A DNA stretch of 64,000 nt from Pseudaminobacter salicylatoxidans (lineage in GTDB: Bacteria > Pseudomonadota > Alphaproteobacteria > Rhizobiales > Rhizobiaceae), in contig NZ_QGGG01000007.1 in the NCBI RefSeq assembly GCF_003148475.1, positions 1 to 64,000 of the forward strand. Direction: 5' to 3'. The number at the start of each line of letters is the position of its first letter. Positions within the stretch are counted from its first letter, which is position 1. Both the position numbers and the translations under genes were made by a program. Positions 18,264-29,027 of this stretch are shown here, piece after piece. The notes below the pieces were generated by a model. The model made no database searches and was not told where the DNA came from. It saw nothing but the letters and a program-made list of their open reading frames with translations.

Positions 18264-18315
18264 TGCAAATTTGTGCGATGCAACATTCCGCCGCAGTCAT
18301 GCTGCGATGCAGCAT
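18264..18315. promoter_or_regulatory. repeat-rich upstream region of the sRNA
   Basis: The block contains TTGCA...TGCAA, a 7-bp inverted repeat ATGCTGC-GAT-GCAGCAT (18299-18315), and a direct repeat TGCGATGCA at 18274-18282 and 18304-18312, exactly 30 bases apart. It lies about 60-110 bases upstream of the inferred sRNA start, where alpha-r14 genes are known to carry a conserved activator motif, and also upstream of the toxin-antitoxin promoter. A candidate activator site for the sRNA; the protein is unknown. Confidence 0.4.
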
Positions 18316-18342
18316 CAGATTTGACCGCTGAACTTGTATGTT

Positions 18343-18373
18343 GTCCATATTTGGACTATATCCAAAATTGGAT
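18343..18373 (+). promoter_or_regulatory. two palindromic operators of the Xre-RES module
   Basis: GTCCA-TATT-TGGAC (18343-18356) and ATCCAA-AA-TTGGAT (18360-18373) are two perfect palindromes 17 bases apart centre to centre, so on nearly the same helix face, ending 23 bases before the antitoxin ATG. Both share a TCCA/TGGA half-site. This is the arrangement expected for autorepression by a dimeric Xre-type antitoxin. Confidence 0.65.
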
Positions 18374-18396
18374 AATTCGCTGACGGAGAGGCTGTC

Positions 18397-18924
18397 ATGG
18401 CCCGCTCACTTCGCAGGCATGAGGAAAATATCGCGGCAGGGCCACAGCGCCTCGATGCTTCGCGTTTCGTTCCGGCCAACCGCAGGCGGCTCAGCGCGCC
18501 GGGTTTGCGCACCTTCCTGGCCATTGCCGATCTGTGGGGTCTCACCGAGGAGGAACGACGGCTGGTTCTGGGCTATCCCTCCCGCTCGACCTATCACAAC
18601 TGGGCAAAGCATGCCCGCGAGCACCGCGACTTCACGCTGGACGTGGATACGCTGATGCGGATTTCGGCGGTGCTTGGCATCCATCAGGCGCTCGGCGTGT
18701 TGTTTGCCTCGGAGGGTGAGGGCATCGCATGGCTGCGCGGGCCTCATGCCGGCGCCGTATTCGGCGGCATGCCGCCGCTGGCGCTGATCACCGGCGGCTC
18801 GCAGGATGGGCTTTTGACGGTGAGGCGCTTTCTCGATGCCGCACGCGGCGGGCTCTACATGGAGCCGAATGCCATCGATACCGGCTTCGCGCCCTATGAC
18901 GAGTCGGATATCGTGTTCGGGTGA
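18397..18924 (+). CDS. Xre/MbcA/ParS-type antitoxin (DUF2384)
   Basis: A 175-residue DNA-binding antitoxin. The N-terminal half carries a helix-turn-helix region (GLRTFLAIADLWGLTEEERR) and the C-terminal half the MbcA/ParS/Xre toxin-binding domain (RISAVLGIHQALGVLF, WLRGPHAGAVFGGMPPLALI, LLTVRRFLDAARGGLYMEPN). It neutralises the RES toxin encoded immediately downstream and is expected to repress its own promoter. Ribosome-binding site GGAGAGG (18385-18391) precedes the ATG by five bases. The stop codon overlaps the toxin GTG start by four bases (GTGA), giving translational coupling. Two palindromic operators sit upstream. Confidence 0.9.
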   Translation: MARSLRRHEENIAAGPQRLDASRFVPANRRRLSAPGLRTFLAIADLWGLTEEERRLVLGYPSRSTYHNWAKHAREHRDFTLDVDTLMRISAVLGIHQALGVLFASEGEGIAWLRGPHAGAVFGGMPPLALITGGSQDGLLTVRRFLDAARGGLYMEPNAIDTGFAPYDESDIVFG

Positions 18925-19598
18925 GCGCCATCGCTTCTATGCCCGCGCCGCACCCCAGCCTGCGCCTCATCCCCTCGCAGTTTCCGCCAATAGGCCTGTT
19001 CGATACAGTGGCAACGGCCTCCGACCTCGAGGCCGTCATGGAACTTGCCGGCTGGACGAACGACCGGCTGGTGGCCGAACGGATCGATCGTCTGCCGCAA
19101 TCCGAATGGGTCTATGGCCGGCCGAACTCCAGCATTGTCATGGCCGCCTTCCTGCATGTCGCGCCGACCGGCATGCGTTTCAACGGGCCGGACCTTGGCG
19201 CGTGGTATGCCGCTGCCGAACTGACGACCTGTGTTGCGGAGGTGGGGCATCATTTGCGCCGTGAGGCGGTGGCTCGCGGTATACCGGAGGTTCGGCGAAC
19301 CTATCGTTGCTATTCGGCGCGCCTTGAGGGCGGCGGCTATCTCGACATCACCGGCTGGCGGGACACGCGGCCGGAGCTTTACGCCTCCGACAGTTACGCC
19401 GCTTCGCAAGCCTTCGGCGAGGAACTGCGCAGCTCAGGTGGCGACGGCATTCTTTACGGCAGCGTGCGCCTGCGTGGTGGTGTCAACATTGCCGCCTACC
19501 GACCGAGCAAGGTGCAAGACGTGGTGCAGGCCGACCATTACGAGATTTTCGTTCGGGCGCGCGAGCGCCGCATCGAGGTGCGCAGGCTGGCAGGGTGA
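18921..19598 (+). CDS. RES-domain toxin (NAD+-targeting)
   Basis: A 225-residue RES-family toxin. Known members degrade NAD+ by phosphorolysis or glycohydrolysis, or ADP-ribosylate targets, and arrest growth. The domain spans about residues 60-215: MRFNGPDLGAWYAAAELTTC with the downstream CVAEVGHH glutamate, YLDITGWRD, and YGSVRLRGG supplying the conserved Ser. An N-terminal Arg lies in SLRLIPSQFPP. These Arg, Glu and Ser residues define the RES name. GTG start overlapping the antitoxin stop. It ends 10 bases from the convergent lpd gene. Confidence 0.9.
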   Translation: MSAIASMPAPHPSLRLIPSQFPPIGLFDTVATASDLEAVMELAGWTNDRLVAERIDRLPQSEWVYGRPNSSIVMAAFLHVAPTGMRFNGPDLGAWYAAAELTTCVAEVGHHLRREAVARGIPEVRRTYRCYSARLEGGGYLDITGWRDTRPELYASDSYAASQAFGEELRSSGGDGILYGSVRLRGGVNIAAYRPSKVQDVVQADHYEIFVRARERRIEVRRLAG

Positions 19599-19608
19599 AG
19601 GGGCACCC

Positions 19609-21006
<1,398 letters not shown>

Positions 21007-21010
21007 CGGC

Positions 21011-22336
21011 TCATCCCTCGACGAAAATCAGCGCCGGCGTTTCCAGTAGCGCCTTGATGCGCTGGATGAAGACGGCTGCGTCCCAGCCGTCGACGACGCG
21101 GTGGTCGAAGGAAGAGGACAGGTTCATCATCTTGCGCGGAATGAACTGCGTGCCATCCCACACCGGGCGCATCATGATCTTGTTGACACCGACGATCGCC
21201 ACTTCCGGATGGTTGATAACCGGCGTGGTGACGACGCCGCCCATGGCACCGAGCGAGGTGATGGTGATGGTCGAGCCCGACAGCTCCTCGCGCGTGGCGG
21301 TGCCGGTGCGGGCCGCGTCCGACAGTCGCGCCAATTCGGCGGCGCTGTCCCAGACGTCACGCGCCTCGGCATGGCGCACCACCGGCACCATCAGTCCGCC
21401 GGGCGTCTGGGTGGCGATGCCGATATGCACTCCGCCATATTGATGCACCACGCCCGCCTCGTCGTTGAAGATGGCGTTGACGTTGGGCTGGTCGGCAATC
21501 GCCTTCACCATGGCCCGCATCAGGAAGGGCAGCAGTGTCAGCTTCGGCTGGTCGGCGCGCTTTTGCCTGTTGAGCGCGGCGCGCAGCTCTTCCAGCGCGG
21601 TGACGTCGATCTCCTCGACATAGGTGATGTGCGGGATGCGTGATTTGGCCACCGCCATCTTTTCGGCGATGCGGCGGCGCAGGCCAACGACCTTGATGTC
21701 TTCGACGGCCAGGTTCCTGATGAGCCCCGGCGCGCCCGTCGGCGCCTGCGGTCCGCGCGCCAGAAAGGCGTCGATGTCCTCATGAACGATCCTGCCGGCC
21801 GGCCCGGTGCCCGGAACCTGGCGCAGGTCGATGCCTGCTTCGGTGGCGCGCAGGCGCACCGCCGGCGAGGCCAGCGGCTTTTCGCCTTCGGCGCGCGGCA
21901 CGGCGAACTGCGGGCGTGCCGGGAAATGGTTCCGGTTGTTTGCCGGGGCAGGTTTTGGCGCGCGCGCGGCAGGAGCGGTTGCTGTCGCGGCCGGCTTTGC
22001 CTCCGTAGCGTCGACTGCCTTGGCTGCGGCCTCAGGTTTCGGTTCTTCAATGGCTTTGGGGGCTTCGGCTGCGCTCGGCCCTTCGGCCGCTTCGCCCTCC
22101 ACCTTCAGCCGGATCAACGGAGACCCCACGGCGACCACGTCGCCGATCTCGGCACCCAGCCAGGTGATCTCGCCATGAACGGGCGAGGGGATTTCGACGG
22201 TCGCCTTGTCGGTCATCACGGCTGCCAGCAGCATGTCCTCGCGCACGAGGTCGCCGACCTTGACGTGCCATTCCACGAGTTCGGCCTCGGCAACGCCTTC
22301 GCCCACGTCGGGCAGCTTTATCACGTGCTCGGCCAT
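21011..22336 (-). CDS. bkdB: branched-chain 2-oxoacid dehydrogenase E2
   Basis: Dihydrolipoamide acyltransferase core of the complex, 441 residues. Domains in order: one lipoyl domain (1-80; lipoylated Lys44 in VMTDKATVEIP), an Ala/Pro-rich linker (about 90-135), a peripheral subunit-binding domain (about 150-192; ASPAVRLRATEAGIDLRQV), and the catalytic acyltransferase domain (about 205-441) ending with the FDHRVVDGWDAA active-site motif. Transfers isobutyryl, isovaleryl or 2-methylbutyryl groups to CoA. Three bases after bkdA2. Confidence 0.95.
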   Translation of the reverse strand: MAEHVIKLPDVGEGVAEAELVEWHVKVGDLVREDMLLAAVMTDKATVEIPSPVHGEITWLGAEIGDVVAVGSPLIRLKVEGEAAEGPSAAEAPKAIEEPKPEAAAKAVDATEAKPAATATAPAARAPKPAPANNRNHFPARPQFAVPRAEGEKPLASPAVRLRATEAGIDLRQVPGTGPAGRIVHEDIDAFLARGPQAPTGAPGLIRNLAVEDIKVVGLRRRIAEKMAVAKSRIPHITYVEEIDVTALEELRAALNRQKRADQPKLTLLPFLMRAMVKAIADQPNVNAIFNDEAGVVHQYGGVHIGIATQTPGGLMVPVVRHAEARDVWDSAAELARLSDAARTGTATREELSGSTITITSLGAMGGVVTTPVINHPEVAIVGVNKIMMRPVWDGTQFIPRKMMNLSSSFDHRVVDGWDAAVFIQRIKALLETPALIFVEG

Positions 22337-22339
22337 GGC

Positions 22340-23353
22340 TCAGGCCTCCATGGTTTCGCGCATGGCCTGCCCGAGACGGGCGGGGCCGGGAAAGTAGTCC
22401 CATTCCTGCGCGTGCGGATAGGGCGTGTCCCAACCGGCCACGCGGGCGATCGGCGCTTCGAGATTGTAGAAGCAATATTGCTGCACCAGCGCGGCGAGTT
22501 CGGCGCCGAAGCCGGAAGTCAGCGTCGCCTCATGCACGACCACGCAGCGGCCGGTCTTCTTCACCGAAGCCACGATGGTGTCGAGGTCGAGCGGCAGCAG
22601 CGTGCGCAAGTCGATGATCTCGGCATCGATGCCGGTTTCCTCGACGGCCGCTTCGGCCACATAGACCATGGTGCCATAGGCGAGGATGGTCAGCGCCGAG
22701 CCTTCACGCCGTATCGAGGCCTTGCCGAGCGGCACCGTAAAATGGCCGTCCGGCACTTCGCCCAGCGGGTGTTTCGACCAGGGCGTCACCGGCCGTTCGT
22801 GGTGGCCGTCGAAGGGGCCGTTGTAGAGGCGCTTGGGCTCCAGGAAGATCACCGGGTCAGGGTCCTCGATGGAGGCGATCAGAAGTCCCTTGGCGTCATG
22901 CGGGTTGGAAGGCACCACGACCTTGAGACCGGAGACGTGGGTGAACAGGGCTTCCGGGCTCTGGCTATGGGTCTGGCCGCCGAAAATGCCGCCACCGGTG
23001 GGCATGCGTACCACAACGGGGCAGGTGAACTCGCCGCTTGAGCGATAGCGCAGGCGTGCGGCCTCCGAAACGATCTGGTCGTAGGCGGGGTAGACATAGT
23101 CGGCGAACTGAACTTCCACGCAGGGACGCAGCCCGTAGGCGGCCATGCCGATGGCCGCGCCGACAATGCCGGATTCGCTGATCGGCGCGTCGAAGCAGCG
23201 GGTCACGCCGTATTTCTGTTGCAGTCCCTGCGTGCAACGGAACACGCCGCCGAAATAGCCGACATCCTCGCCGAAGACGACGACGGTGTCGTCGCGTCCC
23301 ATCGAAACGTCCATAGCGCTGCGGATCGCCTCGATCATGGTCATTCTGGCCAT
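22340..23353 (-). CDS. bkdA2: branched-chain 2-oxoacid dehydrogenase E1 beta
   Basis: Beta subunit of the thiamine-diphosphate decarboxylase, 337 residues, matching Pseudomonas BkdA2 (339). Typical segments are FGEDVGYFGGVFRCTQGL, DAPISESGIVGAAIGMA, EVQFADYVYPAYDQIVSEAA and a transketolase C-terminal domain (VVHEATLTSGFGAELA). Pairs with E1 alpha three bases upstream and donates the ThDP-activating Glu. Confidence 0.95.
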   Translation of the reverse strand: MARMTMIEAIRSAMDVSMGRDDTVVVFGEDVGYFGGVFRCTQGLQQKYGVTRCFDAPISESGIVGAAIGMAAYGLRPCVEVQFADYVYPAYDQIVSEAARLRYRSSGEFTCPVVVRMPTGGGIFGGQTHSQSPEALFTHVSGLKVVVPSNPHDAKGLLIASIEDPDPVIFLEPKRLYNGPFDGHHERPVTPWSKHPLGEVPDGHFTVPLGKASIRREGSALTILAYGTMVYVAEAAVEETGIDAEIIDLRTLLPLDLDTIVASVKKTGRCVVVHEATLTSGFGAELAALVQQYCFYNLEAPIARVAGWDTPYPHAQEWDYFPGPARLGQAMRETMEA

Positions 23354-23356
23354 GCG

Positions 23357-24925
<1,569 letters not shown>

Positions 24926-25246
24926 ATGCCAACCTTGTTGCCCCCGCTTCATGAAGGCCATGCGCCCATCTTGTTGCACCAGGCTTTCCACGACGCATTG
25001 GAGGCCTATGAAGAATGGACGCTCGAAGCGCCGGAGCCCTTCGTCGAGTTCGAAGGTAATGTGGTCTCCGTCAGCGCCGTGTTCGGGCGCATGAGAAGCT
25101 GCACCGATCTGCTTCCGGTGAGGACGCTCGACATCGTGCGCGAGATCGTCGGCCATGCCGCTCCCGAACTGCCGGAAGATGACGTTACCTTCGCTCATGC
25201 GGCGCTTCTGTTGCGCGCCCTGTGCGTGGAGCGACTGAAAGGCTGA
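24926..25246 (+). CDS. conserved-looking hypothetical protein (106 aa)
   Basis: Function not recognised. A strong ribosome-binding region (GAGAGGAGACAG) precedes the ATG by a few bases, which supports it as a real gene. The protein is acidic in the first half (LEAYEEWTLEAPEPFVEFEG), has one Cys (RSCTDLL) and several His, and no signal peptide or membrane segment. Helical throughout by composition; probably a small cytoplasmic protein. It stands alone between the bkd operon and the AT-rich region before the 48-residue membrane protein. Confidence 0.6.
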   Translation: MPTLLPPLHEGHAPILLHQAFHDALEAYEEWTLEAPEPFVEFEGNVVSVSAVFGRMRSCTDLLPVRTLDIVREIVGHAAPELPEDDVTFAHAALLLRALCVERLKG

Positions 25247-25308
25247 TTGCTCTCGATTTCAGAAATCAGCATTTTATCGAATAATTTTCTAATTTTATAG
25301 GATAAATA

Positions 25309-25370
25309 AGAATATTATTCTGTAAATTCCGAAAATTTCGTGATCGACAATGTCTATAAAATTCATAGAC
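25309..25370 (+). promoter_or_regulatory. two palindromes in an AT-rich promoter region
   Basis: AGAATA-T-TATTCT (25309-25321) and GTCTAT-N7-ATAGAC (25352-25370) are both perfect. They lie in a strikingly AT-rich stretch (25260-25370) directly upstream of the 48-residue membrane protein gene. The second site has the same half-site and seven-base spacing as TCTAT-N7-GTAGA upstream of the second sulfate-binding-protein gene (35125-35141). A candidate operator for the neighbouring Rrf2 regulator. Confidence 0.5.
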
Positions 25371-25393
25371 TATTGGGTGAACGGAGATTTTGG

Positions 25394-25540
25394 ATGTCGC
25401 GCAGCCACCAGACAACGGCAAAATGGCACTCGGTTCGCGGGCCGCTGGCACCGCGGCGGGTGCGTTTCGGCCTGGAGGTGATGATTTTCCTGCTCGCCTT
25501 CGGCTTTACGGTGGCGGTCGTGTTCGGCTTTATAGGGTAG
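25394..25540 (+). CDS. small single-pass membrane protein (48 aa)
   Basis: Not recognised. The ATG at 25394 has ACGGAG seven bases upstream. The first 27 residues are basic and polar (MSRSHQTTAKWHSVRG...), followed by one strong transmembrane helix (VMIFLLAFGFTVAVVFGFIG) that ends the protein, so N-in topology with the C-terminus at the outer face is likely. It converges on the Rrf2 gene (16-base gap) and has palindromic operators upstream. Association with the sulfur/Rrf2 locus suggests a regulated role in sulfur or stress physiology; that is inference. Confidence 0.6.
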   Translation: MSRSHQTTAKWHSVRGPLAPRRVRFGLEVMIFLLAFGFTVAVVFGFIG

Positions 25541-25556
25541 GCCGCCGGGCCAATTC

Positions 25557-26006
25557 TCAGACGCGATATCTGATGTTGCGCAGCATTACGTCATTGTCGG
25601 CGTCCTGCATGGAGGCAAGGCTGCGATTGTCCAGAACCTCGGCAATGGCCTGACGCACCTCCAGCATCATATGGCGCACCTCGCAGGTCGCCTCGTCGCA
25701 ATCCTCGCAGCGCTGATACTGGGTCTGGCTGGCGCAGGAGATCGGCGCGAGGGGGCCGTCCAGCACGCGCACGACATGGCCGATCCTGATCTCGGAGGCG
25801 GGACGGGCGAGGCGATAGCCGCCGTCCTTGCCCTTGCGGCTCTGGACGAAACCCGCATTGCGCAGTTCGCCCAGAATGGCGTCCAGGAATTTTTTCGGGA
25901 TGTTGTTGGCAACGGCGATATCGTTGACGAAGGCGAGCTGGCCAGACGGCAGACCTGACAGATGAATCAGGGCCTTGAGGCCGTATTTCCCTTTTTTAGT
26001 AAGCAT
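25557..26006 (-). CDS. Rrf2-family regulator with four cysteines
   Basis: A 149-residue winged-helix transcription factor. The N-terminal HTH reads LTKKGKYGLKALIHLS and NIPKKFLDAILGELRNAGFV, followed by the wing SRKGKDGGYRLARP. The C-terminal sensor segment carries Cys91, Cys100, Cys103 and Cys108 (ISCASQ...RCEDCDEATC), consistent with Fe-S or thiol sensing as in IscR, NsrR, RirA and CymR. It follows the sulfate operon sbp-cysT-cysW-cysA on the same strand after 187 bases, so control of sulfate uptake in response to sulfur or redox state is the natural hypothesis. Confidence 0.9.
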   Translation of the reverse strand: MLTKKGKYGLKALIHLSGLPSGQLAFVNDIAVANNIPKKFLDAILGELRNAGFVQSRKGKDGGYRLARPASEIRIGHVVRVLDGPLAPISCASQTQYQRCEDCDEATCEVRHMMLEVRQAIAEVLDNRSLASMQDADNDVMLRNIRYRV

Positions 26007-26193
26007 ACCCGTGAAAACTCACAGAAAATCCGCCTATGCCTGTGGCGAGCGTTTGTGTGCAAATGATGACCACACGCTCCCCGAAGGCGCGCATGCCTGC
26101 CTTAAGAGCCAGCGTCGGGATAGACAAGCGCAAACTCGTTGACGTTCCGTGACTTTTCGGTCGGATGGCGCAGATTCGCGCCTGAAAACCCCA

Positions 26194-27213
26194 TCAGGCG
26201 GCGAAAACGCGTCCGCGGCGCACCGCCACATAGCCCTCGTCGCCGGCGCGGGCGCGAATTTCAGGCGCCACGTCAAGTTCCAGTGCGCCACCGTCTTTGG
26301 GCGCGACCAGCAGCCTTCTGCCACCGGGATGGTCGATGACGCGCAGGATCTTCGCCGCCACGCCGCTGCCTTCGACGGCCCAGTCGAGATCGCCGGGGCG
26401 CAGGAACACCTCCGCCCTCCCATCCGCCACGCCGGGGGCGGGCAGGGTGGCATCGCCGATGCGGGCCTCACCGTTCGCCACGGTCGCGGGCAGGCGGTTG
26501 GTGTCGCCAAGGAAGCTCATGACGAAGGGGGAGTTGGGCTCGCGGCACACCTCTTCCGGCGTGCCTTGCTGCACGATCTTGCCATCCTTCAGGATCACAA
26601 CGCGGTCTGCGAGGTCCAGCGCCTCTTCCTGATCGTGGGTCACGAAAAGGGTGGTGATGCCGAGTTCGTCGTGGATTTCGCGCAGCCAGCGGCGCAGATC
26701 GCGGCGCACATTGGCGTCGAGCGCGCCGAAGGGTTCGTCGAGCAGCAGCACTTTCGGGTCCACGGCCAGCGCACGGGCGAGCGCCACGCGCTGGCGCTGG
26801 CCACCGGAAATCTGGGAGGGGAAGCGCTCGCCGAGGCCGTCGAGCTTTACCAGCCGCAGGAGGTCGGCCACGCGCGCGGCGATCTCCTGCTTGCCGCGCT
26901 TCACCTTCGACACCTTCATGCCGAAAGCGATGTTTTCGGCAACGGTCATGTGCGGGAACAGCGCGTAGTGCTGGAAGACGAAACCGACGCCGCGGTCGCG
27001 CACGGGAATGTCGGTGGCGTCTTCCGCGCCGAAATAGATCTTGCCGCTGTCGGCATATTCGAGACCTGCGACCATGCGCAGGATCGTCGTCTTGCCCGAG
27101 CCGGAGGGGCCGAGCAGCGCCACCAGTTCGCCGCTTTCGATCTCCAGCGACACGCCGTGCACCGCGCGGAACGTGTCGAAGGTCTTCACGACGGTGTCGA
27201 GACTGATTTTCAC
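26194..27213 (-). CDS. cysA: sulfate/thiosulfate ABC ATPase CysA, copy 1
   Basis: ATP-binding subunit, 339 residues. Walker [14 protein letters not shown]-loop [11 protein letters not shown], signature [15 protein letters not shown], Walker [14 protein letters not shown]-loop THDQEEAL, and a C-terminal TOBE-like domain. The GTG start at 27213 overlaps the cysW stop by four bases (GTGA) with GGAG eight bases upstream; a much longer frame runs back over cysW but is out of phase with that gene. Last transport gene of operon 1. Confidence 0.93.
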   Translation of the reverse strand: MKISLDTVVKTFDTFRAVHGVSLEIESGELVALLGPSGSGKTTILRMVAGLEYADSGKIYFGAEDATDIPVRDRGVGFVFQHYALFPHMTVAENIAFGMKVSKVKRGKQEIAARVADLLRLVKLDGLGERFPSQISGGQRQRVALARALAVDPKVLLLDEPFGALDANVRRDLRRWLREIHDELGITTLFVTHDQEEALDLADRVVILKDGKIVQQGTPEEVCREPNSPFVMSFLGDTNRLPATVANGEARIGDATLPAPGVADGRAEVFLRPGDLDWAVEGSGVAAKILRVIDHPGGRRLLVAPKDGGALELDVAPEIRARAGDEGYVAVRRGRVFAA

Positions 27214-28124
27214 GTCGATTTCTCCGTAGCGAGTTTGGGAGCGGTCATGGCAGGCTGCGGCGTCGCCAGGGCAGGGTGGCGGCCGCCACGGCCCGCGCCC
27301 TGCCGCTCCAGCAGCACTTTGGCCACCAGCGTCACCACCGCCAACACGGCGAGGATCGAGGCGACCGCGAAGGCGCCGGCCGTCTGGTAGTCGTGATAGA
27401 GCAGTTCGATATGCAGCGGCATGGTGTTGGTCTGGCCGCGAATATTGCCCGACACCACTGAAACCGCGCCGAACTCGCCCATGACGCGGGCATTGCACAG
27501 CACCACGCCGTAGAGCAGCGCCCAGCGGATATTGGGCAGCGTGACCGAGAAGAAGGTGCGCCAGCCCGAGGCTCCGAGCGAGGTGGCGGCCTCCTCCAGA
27601 TCGCGCCCTTGCGCCTGCATGAGCGGGATCAGTTCGCGGGCGACGAAGGGCGCGGTGACGAACATGGAGGCCAGCACGATACCGGGCAGGGCGAACAGGA
27701 TCTTGATGTCGTGCGCCTGCAAGAGCGGGCCGAACAGCCCCTGCAGGCCGTAGACGAAGAGATAAGCCACGCCCGCGACGATGGGCGAAATCGAGAAAGG
27801 AATCTCGATCACGACCAGCAGCAGCCGGCGGCCCCAAAAGTCGAATTTTGTGATCGCCCAAGCGGCCGCGACGCCGAACGCAGTGTTGACCGGCACCGCG
27901 ATCAGCGCCGTCACCACGGTGAGCATGATCGCGTGGCGGGTGTCGGCATCGCTGATTGCGGCGGCATAGACCGCCCAGCCTTGCGAGAAGGCTTCCATGC
28001 CGATGACGATCAGCGGCGCGACGATGAAGAATGCCGTCACCACCAGCACGGTTGCGATCAGTGCGCGGCGGAAGGCGGGCTGTTCGCCGATGCGCGGCGG
28101 TTTCCTGTCAGTGCTTGCGCTCAT
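27210..28124 (-). CDS. cysW: sulfate ABC permease CysW, copy 1
   Basis: Inner-membrane channel subunit, 304 residues. The family sequence is clear: [40 protein letters not shown] with the EAA loop [20 protein letters not shown], and [21 protein letters not shown] polar C-terminal extension of about 40 residues ([20 protein letters not shown]) is longer than in copy 2. It begins three bases after cysT ends and overlaps cysA. Confidence 0.93.
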   Translation of the reverse strand: MSASTDRKPPRIGEQPAFRRALIATVLVVTAFFIVAPLIVIGMEAFSQGWAVYAAAISDADTRHAIMLTVVTALIAVPVNTAFGVAAAWAITKFDFWGRRLLLVVIEIPFSISPIVAGVAYLFVYGLQGLFGPLLQAHDIKILFALPGIVLASMFVTAPFVARELIPLMQAQGRDLEEAATSLGASGWRTFFSVTLPNIRWALLYGVVLCNARVMGEFGAVSVVSGNIRGQTNTMPLHIELLYHDYQTAGAFAVASILAVLAVVTLVAKVLLERQGAGRGGRHPALATPQPAMTAPKLATEKST

Positions 28125-28127
28125 GTT

Positions 28128-28949
28128 TCAGGCCCTTTGCGTGTAGCGCAGCGCGCGTGCCTGCAAGAGATTGGTGACGGCAAGCATGACGAAGGCGGTG
28201 ATCAGCAGCACCGAAGCGACGGCGGCGGCGGCCTGATAGTCATATTCCTCCAGCCGGATGAAGGTCAGGAGTGCCGTGATCTCGGTCTGGAACGGCTGGT
28301 TGCCGGCGATGAAGATGATCGCGCCGAATTCACCAAGGCTGCGCGCGAAGGCCAGCGACACTCCGGCCAGCAGGGCCGGCGTCAGGAGCGGCAGGACAAC
28401 CTTGCGGAATATGATGCTGTCCGATCCACCGAGCGACTGGGCTGCCTCCTCCAGCGCCGGGTCGAGGTCTTCCAGCACCGGCTGCACGGTTCGCACGATG
28501 AAAGGCAGGCTGGTGAAGGCCATGGCGACCATGATGCCCAGCGGTGTGTAAGCCACCTGCACGCCGATGCCGGCGAGATAGGCGCCGAACCAGCCATTGG
28601 GCGCGAACAGCGCGGTCAGCGCGATACCGGCAACGGCGGTCGGCAGGGCGAAGGGCAGGTCCACCAGCGCATCGACGAAGCGGCGGCCGGGAAAACGGTA
28701 GCGCACCAGAACCCAGGCGAGCGCAACGCCGAAGATCAGGTTGAAGGCTGTGGCGCCAAGCGCGCACAGCACCGTGACCCGGTAGCTTGCCACCGAGCGG
28801 CCCGACGAAACGATGCGCCAGTAGTCGACGAAGCCGAGGCTCGCGGCCTTGTAGACCAGCGCGCCGAGCGGCAGCACGACAATGATCGACACATAGAGCA
28901 GCGTGAGCCCAAGCGTCAGATGCAGGCCCGGCAGGACACGTCGTTTCAC
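28128..28949 (-). CDS. cysT: sulfate ABC permease CysT, copy 1
   Basis: Partner channel subunit (CysT/CysU), 273 residues. Typical segments are [12 protein letters not shown]-type sequence ([20 protein letters not shown]), [40 protein letters not shown] (EAA loop) and ARSLGEFGAIIFIAGN. GTG start at 28949 preceded by GGAAAG. A strong stem-loop (28982-29012) separates it from the upstream binding-protein gene. Confidence 0.93.
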   Translation of the reverse strand: MKRRVLPGLHLTLGLTLLYVSIIVVLPLGALVYKAASLGFVDYWRIVSSGRSVASYRVTVLCALGATAFNLIFGVALAWVLVRYRFPGRRFVDALVDLPFALPTAVAGIALTALFAPNGWFGAYLAGIGVQVAYTPLGIMVAMAFTSLPFIVRTVQPVLEDLDPALEEAAQSLGGSDSIIFRKVVLPLLTPALLAGVSLAFARSLGEFGAIIFIAGNQPFQTEITALLTFIRLEEYDYQAAAAVASVLLITAFVMLAVTNLLQARALRYTQRA

Positions 28950-28981
28950 AAGAAAGCTTTCCGGAACTATAGAATTGCAGG

Positions 28982-29012
28982 GATGGAAAGCCGATCGTAC
29001 CGGCTTTCCATC
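28982..29012 (-). terminator. intercistronic stem-loop between sbp1 and cysT1
   Basis: GATGGAAAGCCG (28982-28993) and CGGCTTTCCATC (29001-29012) are perfect 12-base complements around seven bases. On the minus strand it lies 15 bases after the sbp1 stop and before cysT1, without a T-run. Probably an RNA-stabilising or attenuating element that keeps binding-protein expression above permease expression. Confidence 0.6.
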
Positions 29013-29027
29013 GCGGATTTCATGTCG

